Assembly: GCF_027744825.2 (NCBI RefSeq)
Contig: NC_071334.1
Span: forward strand, 60,517,437 to 60,581,436
Direction: 5' to 3'
DNA length: 64,000 nucleotides
Source: Synchiropus splendidus
Lineage: Eukaryota; Chordata; Actinopteri; Syngnathiformes; Callionymidae
The notes beneath the pieces were generated by a model, which did no database searches, was not told the origin of the DNA, and worked only from the letters and a program-made list of their open reading frames with translations. Both the position numbers and the translations under genes were made by a program. Below are positions 54,068-64,000 of this stretch, in pieces (positions within the stretch are counted from its first letter, which is position 1; every line of letters starts with the position of its first letter).

Positions 54068-56034
54068 AACCTTGGGGCATGATTGATCAATAGCCCAACT
54101 TCAATGACAACTATTCATTGCAAGCACTTCTGACCATCACTCTCTGCGCATGAGTCCAATGTTAAAAGTCATGCAGCACACAACACTTCTCAGAAAGAAA
54201 ATCACCGCAGTGGCTGTTTGGTTTGATAAATGAAGCCCTGAGTTTCATTTTCTTCGCAGTGCTATGGGAGAAAACATACATTAGGGGAGAGGAGAGGTTG
54301 TACTCCTTTGCAACCGAGTTTTTTTTCCATGCACTTTAATGTGAAACGTTTGTACAAATGACAATGTCATTAGACTTCTCTGAATTTATTCTCGGATTAA
54401 CATCACAGGTGAATTTGTTGGGGAGGCTCATCTCATAGCAGTGCCGACCAACTGTTTCATCATGAAGAGGGGTCAAGATTGCTGCATGGATAGGTGGATG
54501 AATAATGATTTCCTCAGTACTTTGCTTTAACTTAACTCCAAGTTTTGCATCGTTTTTGATAAACATCACCTTAAGGGTCATAAATGACGTGATCACATAT
54601 ATCTGAAATTTACTGCACTACCTTTCTTAATTTTTATATTTTTCTAAATCCACTGATAAAAGCATCATCATCATGATGCACAATTGTCACACCGTACGTA
54701 CCGGGTGTGAGTGTACCGTCAACATTTCCCCTCGGACACCCTGCTTAAAGATTTATAAGCTGTATTTCAGGCCGATGGGGTCGTTCTAAAGGTCTTTAAA
54801 GGTTAAGTGATCTCATGGCTCCACAGACCAAAGAGCGTTTAACCAGTAAACACTGAACATGCTGAATAGCCGTTCATCTCTCCCCATCTATTTTCCAATG
54901 AGCAAATGTTACAGGACCTTGGAGTATTGGATGAAAGATAAAATGGTAGAGTGCATAGGCCTGCAGAGGACAACATGGTTAGTGTCGCTTTATATTCAAC
55001 AGTATGTCTTGGCATGACGAATAGTCTGATGTTGTTCTGTTTCTCCAGTGCTTGTGTATTCATTGGCAAGGTCGTAAGCAAATAATGGCAAATGTGGTCG
55101 AATCGAAGGATTGGGTGAAAAGTTGTCAAGCTGCTGTTTGCGTGTTGACCTCAGATGGTCAAGGATTTTGTTCAACAAGCAGGGAGTGTTGCATGTTGTC
55201 CTAGAGTTTGAACAATTCATACAGTGCATTAAAAATAGGACAGTAGGATAGCGGTTCTACAATGAATTACTGCCCTGGTCAGTCAGTGAAATTCAAACTG
55301 CATTGGTCAGTTCTGAATCACATTGACATCTGAGACATCAACGTCATCTGGCTGCATGGGCAGGTGCACCTGACATCTTGTACAAGGCATTCTGCATTCT
55401 GCCTTGCACGACAAGTAGGAACAGTGATCAAATAAAGAGCAAGCAGGTGAGACGTGGGTCAGTCTGACCGAAACATTACTGTGATCTGACAGATAATAGA
55501 AAAATGCAAGTGTTATTTAAAAAAAGTCGCTGAAAATATGTGGCCCTCAGTGATTGCTCGGCTGTTGTTCAGTGTTTGCTACACACAGCACTTCCTTGGA
55601 CTGTTTATGTCAAAAGCTGAAGTTGACACTGTGAAGAGAAGCAGTGCTAATATTATGTCTGATCTTTTACATGCCTGTGGGATAAAAGCTCCCCTGTGGT
55701 TACTGAGAAAAGGCCTCAGGCTACGAAGCAGACCTGAGACAGTTGGAACGCTACTCTCTGGGTTGTCCCAAACACACATCCACAAGATCCTGTATATGTT
55801 CTGCTGTTTTGCACCAAATCGACTAACAATCAAACCTGAAGCAGGGTCAGAACTCATGTGAAGGAAACTTGCTACATCTGAGTGCAACTCTTGGTGAGAA
55901 GTGGGAATCAGTTATTTATTCTGTTGAATGATTTTACTTAGCTGTTTTACTGTTAGCTAGCTGCCTACAAAAATGATACTCAAACGATGGTTTTGTTTGT
56001 GGATTCATGATACTTATATGCATTTTCCACAGCC

Positions 56035-56170
56035 TCCTCCATCTAAACCCGCCGTGATCATGCGCCCTGGTCACACCTACCTTCTTCATGTCCTCCTGCA
56101 TCACAGCCATGAACCTGGTTGTCTTCCTCTTCTTCTTTTGCTTGGTGGTCTCTTCCCTCCAAGTATCCAA
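56035..56170 (-). mobile_element. LINE reverse-transcriptase C-terminal relic
   Basis: The minus strand reads TTRFMAVMQEDMKKVGVT and, shortly after, RWRRLW. This matches the region near the C-terminus of fish RTE/L2-type LINE ORFs (consensus form EDM..VGV....A.DR..WRRL). Only this short piece remains. Confidence 0.55.
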
Positions 56171-57179
56171 ACCCTCTGACTTTTATTCTATTTTTCATCA
56201 TGAGTGTGTAGTTGTTCTGAAAGTGTTTGTGGTGACTAACAACAAACACTTACCAGGTCCTCAGACAGGATGTTATGGAATAGTCAGATAAGCTATGTTA
56301 GAGCCTGAGGATGATGAAATACGAGAAGCCTTTGGAACTGAGTGAAGGACAATAGAATGAAAGGCAAACATGCAGTGCGTGTCTGGAGAAAAATGTGATG
56401 GAGAATCATCACAGCCCTGAGCTTTCTCAGTGACTCAACCGCCAATGAGGTGGATCTTCTTTGTCATGGTCTGTGTCACCATCTTACCAACAGGGGTCCT
56501 GGTTTGAGAACATGCCCACAATATTTGCCACTTTTAGCTCAGATGAAGTAGCAGTAGACGGCACAAAATCCAGAGAAAAAAAAGGTTGATGCCAACATAT
56601 AAACTACTTTATACTACTACTAACACTATTTATATATAGCAGTATATAGACCACCAATTACATTAGATATAATTGATTTGTCCCACAGTGGGAATTACAG
56701 AAAGTTTCTGGCCATTTTACAATAAACAACAAAATCCAAAAGATGGATGCACCATGAAAACCCCATGAACCAAAAGATGTATGTGCAGGTCATTTGATGC
56801 ACCTGAGAACAAGGGCAGTACAGATATGCAGTTTTTGCTCAGACAGAGATCAAACAAAATCAAAAGATCAAACAGTGACTTAAATCTGATTGATGCCACG
56901 AGAGGAAAATGTGGGTCTATTTGATCAGCACAGTGCTCTGGTTCAGTCTGACAATGGGAAATAATAATGATTGTGTTTACAGCTTAGTGAGACAAAACAA
57001 GGATGAATGCACAACAATAGAGTTTGAGTTATTGGATTTAATAAACCTAATTAAGTCACAATATGAAAATACATCTATCCATCTATCTATCCCTCCTTTG
57101 TGAGTATATTCATCACTTCATTGACCGTTTTATTTTGCGAGGTTCCTTTAAACATCACTCGTAGTACACAGTTGTTCCG

Positions 57180-58053
57180 TTAGAGGGCGCGCTACTACAC
57201 TCGCTTCACGAACCCCCGAGACTCCCATTCTCCCAGAGCCACTTTCTCAAAGTGTGGGCGCCTCCTTCAAGTTCCACCTTTACACGGAATAATTACGGCC
57301 TTTCAACGCCGAGCACTCACCCACGCGCTGGTGCCTCTCACCCGGGAACTTTGCGACCCCCGCTTGGACTCACTCGCGTCCGACGAGAGAGGAAAAGAGG
57401 AGGACATGGACGGAAGCGAGGCACGAATCACGGAGTAGCAAAGGCGCCAAACAAAGTAACGGATACATTGAAACGCAGCCGCTTTTCCCCGCCACAAGTC
57501 TGGATTGTACCCGGCTGCGGAGAAGCGTGTTTAAGTTGTGTTGAAACGGGGATATAGGTGGTCCACCGCGGGCGCCTGTTCTTTGTGTTGTCCACTCGTG
57601 TCTCCATCTGGGGACACGAGAGGTGTTCGCTGTGTATAGAGGTGTGTAAACACCATTGCATAGTGACTTTGGCGGGAGCAACTTACGCCGCACTTGCATG
57701 AGATTTCTTCCCTGAGGTTTGTCTGAGAGGTTCGGCGGCTGGTGTCAAGCCGCTGCCCCCAGCTGCTGCGCCCTCCTCGGGCTGGGTTTGGGCTGATTAT
57801 GCCAAGGAAAGTTGTGGAGGATGAAGAGGAGAAAATGATCCTGATGTGCTTTCCGTTGAATCCGACCGTCGGAAGAGGTGTTTTTTACGCCCGTTGATGT
57901 TGACAGCACCGGGGGGGTTGACATGTGGGGGGACAGTTAGGAAGCACGTTGCGAGCAGAAAGTAGAGCGATCTTCAGAGCTGGACTGCCCCGCCGCCTCG
58001 ATCCCGCTGTGAACTGCCCTTGGGTCCGTGTGGACGGGAATCCCAGAGTCGAC
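57180..58053 (+). promoter_or_regulatory. CpG-rich promoter and 5' leader of vav2
   Basis: From about 57180 the sequence becomes G+C- and CpG-rich and stays so through the vav2 start codon, unlike the AT-rich DNA on either side. This is the expected CpG-island promoter. An upstream ORF of 32 codons (57799-57897) lies within it. A longer in-frame reading to about 57925 upstream of the ATG lacks an ATG and is treated as leader. Confidence 0.6.
57799..57897 (+). other. Candidate upstream ORF in the vav2 leader
   Basis: ATG at 57799 opens a 32-codon frame (MPRKVVEDEEEKMILMCFPL onward) ending in TGA at 57895-57897, 156 bases before the vav2 start. If this part is transcribed it could reduce translation of vav2. 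Transcription is not shown by the sequence. Confidence 0.3.
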
Positions 58054-58257
58054 ATGGAGGAGTGGAGACAATGCGGGCGGTGGTTGATAGACTGCAAGGT
58101 CTTGCCCCCGAACCACCGGGTCGTGTGGCCCTCGGCCGCCGTCTTCGACCTGGCCCAGGCCCTCAGAGACGGAGTGCTCATGTGCCAGATGTTACACAAC
58201 CTATCTCCAGGATCAGTGGACCTGAAGGAGATCAATTTCAGACCCCAGATGTCACAG
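58054..58257 (+). CDS. vav2: Vav2 guanine nucleotide exchange factor, first coding exon only
   Basis: VAV proteins are tyrosine-phosphorylated exchange factors for Rho/Rac GTPases acting below receptors at the plasma membrane. This exon encodes residues 1-68, the start of the N-terminal calponin-homology domain: [40 protein letters not shown], then [18 protein letters not shown]. The [23 protein letters not shown] wording is that of VAV2 rather than VAV1 or VAV3. It ends at a perfect donor (cag|gtgagt) in phase 0. VAV2 is normally over 800 residues; the next exon was not found before the right edge, in keeping with the very large first intron of VAV genes. The start was chosen at the ATG matching the family N-terminus, not the longer upstream reading. 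Confidence 0.94.
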
Positions 58258-61200
58258 GTGAGTCTACTTGGATTTGTATTCTCACAACACCTGCGTGAGT
58301 TTGTGACACATGATTTCACCTCAGTGGTTGTCAAGGCAGATGATGAGTGTCCCATGCTATTCCCATCACACAGAGGGTCCCGAGTTGGAGCCTAGGATTT
58401 GGCCACAATGTAACATCGCTGTCACTTCATATATTGAAGTGCTACACTTTGCTTCGGTTGTTGACCCCAGTTACACAAACATCAAAACCTTCCCCTTTTC
58501 ATACTTCCCTACCTGATACAGTATGTTGTGTACATGAATTTGCTGGAGGTGTCCAAAGTCTGGCTGGAGGGGCCAATTGTGGGCCTGAAATTGAATGTAG
58601 CCCACTGTTTCGCTCATAAATGCATGGGTTCCACGATCATGGTGAGCAAAATCAGAGCCATCTCGCTGTCTGATTTTTTTTCTTTTAATAATTATCATTC
58701 ACATAAATATAAAGTATTTATCTGTGCACGTCTTCGAACCATTATAATAATTTTGAGTTGCACACACTGGAATCTCAACTTCCTGTCTGAGCACAAACGG
58801 TGCTCGGAAAGGTGTGCAAGAGGGGCCACGTGTATGGATTTAAAAAATCTTCCCCATTTCATGAATCTCATCAAGTTTGCTTTTACCATAACGGACAATA
58901 ATAAAATATTGATAGCGTGCGATCACACATGATAAAACTAAGTGGAATCATCACAGCAAGCAGAAAACGCACCACACCAAAGTTTTGACTTTCACCAAGT
59001 GCTGTGTTTTGCCAGACATATAAAGGGCAAAGGTTGTTCAATAAGAGTTTAGTGTTTCCCTTTGCCCTGTTAATCTCACAGGGTTGGTGTGCCAATTTAC
59101 ACACGAGCAAAGCAGATTAAAATTGGAGCTTGATGGCTGATGCAGATTTCCTCTCAACTCTTGCCAACCTTTCACTGCATGTCTGCTTGAAGTGTAAAGT
59201 TCACAGGTCAGAATGGCCAACCAAAGTTTCCTCTTTTTGCAGTGTGAAAGCGCAATTGTTCACAATGAAGACGTGTGAGATTATTTAGTTCCCCCTCTAC
59301 TTCTGCTATTTTGTAATCCTGAATCCAGGATGAGGAAGTGTAAGTTGTTTGTGCAGGAAGAGTTGTGGAGTAACTGTTTTAAAGGTTTCCGCTTGACTTT
59401 TATTGACTCTAAAAGATAAAAATAGTGAGTGAGAGCATTTTTTTTTCTGTAGAACTTCTGACCTTTCTACACTAGTTTGTCTCATTCACATTTGAATTCC
59501 ATTTATCTCTTCAATGACTCAGTCCAAGACATTCAGGAAAACCAGTCTTGGAAAAAAGTCAACGCCTTACGGAACCATGGAAAGGGAGCATGTTTTCAGT
59601 GAGTCTTGTTTGTTGTTCACAAGCACTCACTTTTCAGCAGATACTGACTTCTGTGATGATGGCGGTAGAGAGTGGAAGAGAGAGTGTGGATGGCACACTT
59701 TGATCCGCCCACTAATCCCACTGCTCCCAGTCTGATTCTGCAGTGAGGATGGAATGGCTGTCCTTGGTGACAAATTGGGTTAAGCAAAAACCTGGCTGCT
59801 GAACAGTTGTGAGGTGATTTATGATATGGAAAAGGTCAGAGCTTTTAGCACTCTGAACGCACAATCACTGTTGTGGAAGTTGTGGACTTGTGTGATAACA
59901 TTATTAATATAATGGATTAAGTTTTATTTCTGCTACAGCTGTGTTTGCGTTTCATAAGATTGGACTTGGAATGACAGATTTTATTTCACAGAATGCTACC
60001 GTGTTCATATTCTGGGTATTAGGGGTGAGGAAATTCATTTTGGGGTTCCTTAGATGAGGAGTGGCGGGTTATTACCTACGCATCCTCATGTTTTGGTCAC
60101 ATTCATTTTGCTATTTTAAACACACAAAGGGTTAATCTGCTAAAAAGGCAAATAGTCTGACTGGGAGTCTGCCGTGTAACCACCATTTGAACTGACTTAG
60201 CAGGAATTGGGTCAGACTTGTAGTAAGCAGATTAAGTCATAGGGTATTCAGATTTCAGTCACTGTTTCAAAATATGTATTATAATGGGGATAAATCATTG
60301 AAACAAATGTTGTGGCATGACATGAGTGCTTTACTTGCTCGCTTTCATTTCTGGCGTCTAAAGTCAAAACAAAGGCGTTCATGCTGAATTATTTAGTTAT
60401 GGGATATTAATTTTGTCAAAAAAAAAAAAAATTACGGGGAACCAAGTGCTTTCAAACATCTCAATACAAGTATAGGAATTACTACCACTAGGGCAACATG
60501 GAATGCCTCGCACTGAACCTCACCTTTCAGGAATGACCTGATATTTTTACCTTTGTCTTTTGTTTAAAAACAATCAAAAAAACAAAAAACAAAAAAAAAA
60601 AGTCCAGTGGACTTTGAGGTGCTGCAGACAAAAAAACAGACGTATCAGGAATCTCTAGAGGCACAAATGAATGACCAACTCTGAAGGACACTCCCTGTAT
60701 GTGTTGGATCTTGCGATGTGAGAGTGGGACACTAAATAACACAAATGGTTCCATTGCTCTTACACATTCTTAAAGTGTAAGTTTCAGTGTGTGCTGAACG
60801 TTTGGATACTTGTGCTTGTACAATCGCATGCTGAGGTACTGGGTAAACAGTGAAGCGAGTGGAAGAAAAAAAAAAATCTAACCTTCCGGTATCTTCTCAT
60901 GTCACTTATGTAACAAGGAACATTTGAGCTTGACAAAAATAGTCATTTGTTTTCATGTGTTTGTCATGTGTTGTTGTTGACCTATATGAAAAAGGTTTTA
61001 CTTTGCGTTTTAAAAAGGTCTTTGACCAGTGAAGTCAGTTTAATGTTGGTGTGTTGTATGTTGACACAAAATTTGATGCTTATAATCAAGTAGAATCTGA
61101 AACTGTATCATATGTGCAATTACTAGCATCTCTTGTCTTGATAATTATCACAATACATTTTCATTCTATTCTATGTGTTAGACACTAGAGTCTCTCTTGA

Positions 61201-61940
61201 AACTGTTTTATGATGAAACTTGTTCGTGGAGTTTGTCTCCAACATCATTATTTGTTTATGTTTAAATATAATAGTAAACTAAGTGTAGGGATGAGAAATT
61301 CAATGTTTCTCGTCTCTAGTAGAACCTGCTCATATCTGACAGACTGCTGTGCCAACTTTATTTAGGGGTTAAATTGAGCCGCCTGTCTTCGGTGTCCCAT
61401 TTCTCTTAACGGTTTATGTTGACTATGGACCAGTCTGGACACATTTCCTAGATGCTATTGACGAAATATTAGAAATAATGTGAATAAATGATAATTTAGT
61501 CATATTCTATTCTAAAAATCATCGTACAAGCTGTCAGTCCTTTGTCTTGTGTGATGAAAAACCTTTTCACAATTCTCTCTAAAATGGTTGTTTTCCATTA
61601 CCTTATTGAAGATTTCGCTAATACTTTGACCGCTTTAGAATTTGTTGATGGTCCCTAACTGATGCCGGGTTGTAGCATTGGCACTGCCTGTGAGAGTGTG
61701 TCCGCGATACCGGAGCCGATGTCCACAACAAAATAATTTTATTCCCTATTCCTCTTATATCTGGCATCTGTTTTATAGCAGAAAAGGCACTTGGTGGACA
61801 AACATATTTCCCCCATCCCATTTAAAAGAAGGTAGATCACAGTGACATTGTTGTTTTAAAAGTTGTTTTATTCATTTACTATTTAATTTTTTGTTTATTT
61901 ATTATTATTAGTATCATTATTATATATTTTTTCATCATGA

Positions 61941-62016
61941 AACGATGTACCAAAGCACTTTCCTAGTTGGTGGGTCCTCACTGACATTGGCAGCAATGCT
62001 CATTCTGATGCTGATG
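61941..62016 (+). mobile_element. LINE 3' tail (L2/CR1-like), copy C
   Basis: tttcctagttggtgggtcct, ctgacattggcagcaatg and attctgatgctgatg correspond in order to the 3' UTR and tail of the element at 9187-9453. It is a short diverged relic. Confidence 0.55.
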
Positions 62017-63463
62017 TTTGAGACTGGTATGGTCAAATTTATTTGAACCAATGAATGACGGTAAATGCATTCAAGTGGATACACAACGGAAAATATCCAT
62101 TGACAAATCACTTCGCAGTTATTGTTTTTATTGCAATATTCATGAAGAAAATAATGAGCAATGAACTGGAAATACATTTCCAGCACATCTCCGTGGGTGC
62201 AATGTTGAAATGCGTAAGAATTACAGCGGTTAAATTCAAACAAATATTCTCATTGTGAGATAACCGCAGAACATATGCGCCACATTTATCCTGTTGTCAC
62301 ATTATACCAAGGCTATGCATTGATAATTTGCCTTACTCTAGGGGGAGTCAGTGATGTTTTGAACATGGCTTCCATTCCGGCTGTCTAGCAGATTTCTTCT
62401 TGTATTGTTAAAGACAGCCTTTGTCTGCTCTTCAAGGTGGTGAGTGGTTGTTTAATGAGCTCCGGTGTTTGGAGGTGCTTGAACGTGTATGTAGGCCGAA
62501 TCCAGTGCCGCAGGCTACATCTGAAATAAGAGACTGAGCCGTGCGCTCTCAAAGCATTTCTGCACTGCTGTTTTTCTCTGCAAGGCCTTTCTCATCCCTC
62601 TTCAGTGAGGTAGCCGTGAATGCCTTTGGGATGACTCAGGTGGATATCCGTGCTCGTGTATCTGACCGTGCACCTCCTTTGCCTGGGTGTCTGTGTGATT
62701 TTACTGAGTCTCTGCTAGTGCGGCCTTTGGCGATCGCTGAGCTTCTTGGGAGCTGTAGATCTCACACGAAGACCGCAGCTCCTGCCTGCGATAATTGAGG
62801 TCTTACCTCTTTGTCTAGCGCCTTCCCAAATGGTGTTGTCTGCTACAGGTCGGATCTGAAAATGGCTTAATTTATTTCCAAATTAGACACACCAAAAAAG
62901 TGCATATTGTCGGAAAAGAAATTGAGATTTGCAGTAATAATGGATGAGCAATAAAATAAATACATTTTTTATAAGGGTGAATGTGAAGAAAAAATAAAGG
63001 CACTGGTCACCTTGATTATTATTCTATGTTCAATATAATCTTGACTTTCTTCTTCAAGCAGAAATTACCTTGGGGGCATCATCAACCAAAGCAAATGTGA
63101 GCTGTAAACTGGTCACTAATGTGGCTTTCAAACAAAAAATAACGCCATCTCGCTACACATAGTTGGGTAGTTCAAATGCTGTAAGTGCTGTATGATTTCT
63201 GTGACAATTAAAATGTGTTTAAGATGCAGGGCTTCCAAATTTTTCCCCACTGTAGGGGTTGTGGAGACACCCCCTACTATTTAACAGCTTCCCTTAAAAG
63301 GCAGTCTTCCTCAACTCATATACTACAAGTCACGCGTCACTATATGTTGACAGGAATACTGGAAAACTCAATCGCAGTGTAGGGGTGTCATAACCTCAGG
63401 GTTGCTGCTTGGGAGAAACCCATTGTAGCAAGGAAAAGTAATGTGTGAATGTGAGGATGATGA

Positions 63464-63482
63464 TGTGTGTGTGTGTGTGTGT
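63464..63482. repeat. (TG)n microsatellite
   Basis: A TG run of about 19 bases within vav2 intron 1. Confidence 0.9.
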
Positions 63483-64000
63483 AGGTGTGTGTTTGACTGA
63501 TGGTGAAGCACTGCTATCAGTGGAAGTGGGTAAAATCCTACGCTGCTAAAGAACTTGGGATAGCTATGGGAATATTCCATTGTATCCCTCCAAAAATTGT
63601 TCTTTCAATCTGATGTGGTCCTACTTCATTATCGCCCATGGTTTAAGTCATAAAATGGTCGTAACTTCAGTTCAATTGGTAAGGCCTGTTCAGTGACTTG
63701 GGTCCCTAAATTCTGCTGATTCCTAAAACGTGATGGAGTCTTCCTTTTGTCCTGGTCACCTGACCAGTCTTTTCTGCAGATGGTGATTCGTGCCTATTAT
63801 ACTGAAAGCCCTGTTTGGTGGAGCTCTTACAGGTTTGAAATGAGATCAGACTCAGTGAAGCAGAAAGCAACATGTTCTAAGGTGGACCACCTACTATACT
63901 GAATTGTAAGTACGGTAGATAAGCACCACCCCCTGCCTCCCGCCGGGGTAATTTAATCCCAGCCTTTAGTCTGCTGTTGACCCCACGACCCCAGCGCTTG

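Larger units (their letters stand above)
53427..57179. other. Intergenic region between brd3 and vav2
   Basis: No spliced gene was recognised. It contains a 27-base C run, a LINE reverse-transcriptase C-terminal relic near 56.1 kb, and AT-rich unique sequence. ORFs such as 55538-55861 show no known domain. Confidence 0.55.
58258..64000 (+). other. vav2 intron 1 (start)
   Basis: This 5.7-kb stretch begins at the vav2 donor and contains no recognised second exon. It holds a LINE 3' tail near 61.9 kb and a TG microsatellite near 63.5 kb. ORFs here, including 62541-62798 and 58528-58932, show no domain. Confidence 0.75.

Noticed and set aside
57925..58395. A 156-codon ORF extending vav2 at both ends
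   Set aside because: It starts at GTG upstream of the family-typical MEEWRQ and reads past a perfect splice donor at 58258; only 58054-58257 is coding.
62541..62798. An 85-codon ORF in vav2 intron 1
   Set aside because: No similarity to vav2 exon 2 or any known domain; no acceptor/donor pair that keeps frame.

Overview
This is nuclear DNA of a vertebrate, almost certainly a ray-finned (teleost) fish; I cannot name the species. The evidence is spliced genes with GT-AG introns, four recognisable vertebrate gene families, CpG-rich first exons, many dinucleotide and tetranucleotide microsatellites, and the decayed Tc1, mariner, hAT, RTE and L2/CR1-like elements typical of fish. No operons, CRISPR arrays, tRNA or rRNA genes were seen.

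Layout. (1) 1-20.3 kb: the 5' end of trabd2a (TIKI1, a membrane Wnt-inactivating metalloprotease) on the minus strand. Coding exon 1 is 19491-19595 and exon 2 is 15922-16482; the remaining exons must lie left of the window, so bases 1-15921 are mostly a long intron. (2) 20.3-28.8 kb: intergenic and repeat-rich. (3) 28.8-43.3 kb: a complete hook3 gene on the minus strand (24 coding exons, 738 residues). It includes a 63-nt exon encoding 21 extra coiled-coil residues that I do not know from mammalian HOOK3. (4) 43.3-47.5 kb: a head-to-head gap holding a decayed RTE-type LINE. (5) 47.5-52.0 kb: a complete BET bromodomain gene on the plus strand, best called brd3 (10 coding exons, 525 residues). 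It is short, lacks a recognisable motif B and the long C-terminal tail, and uses a GC-AG intron. (6) 52.0-57.2 kb: intergenic, with a 1.1-kb Tc1-like transposon whose terminal inverted repeats are nearly intact. (7) 57.2-64 kb: CpG-rich promoter and first coding exon of vav2 (start of the calponin-homology domain), followed by the start of a large intron.

The genes do not form one pathway: trabd2a acts on Wnt ligands, hook3 is a dynein/endosome adaptor, brd3 reads acetylated chromatin and vav2 is a Rho/Rac exchange factor. The BRD3-VAV2 neighbourhood is shared with human chromosome 9q34 and supports naming the BET gene brd3 rather than brdt. I found no novel multigene system. The most notable observations are the extra hook3 exon, the reduced brd3 and its GC-AG intron, and several transposons whose boundaries can be read to the base.
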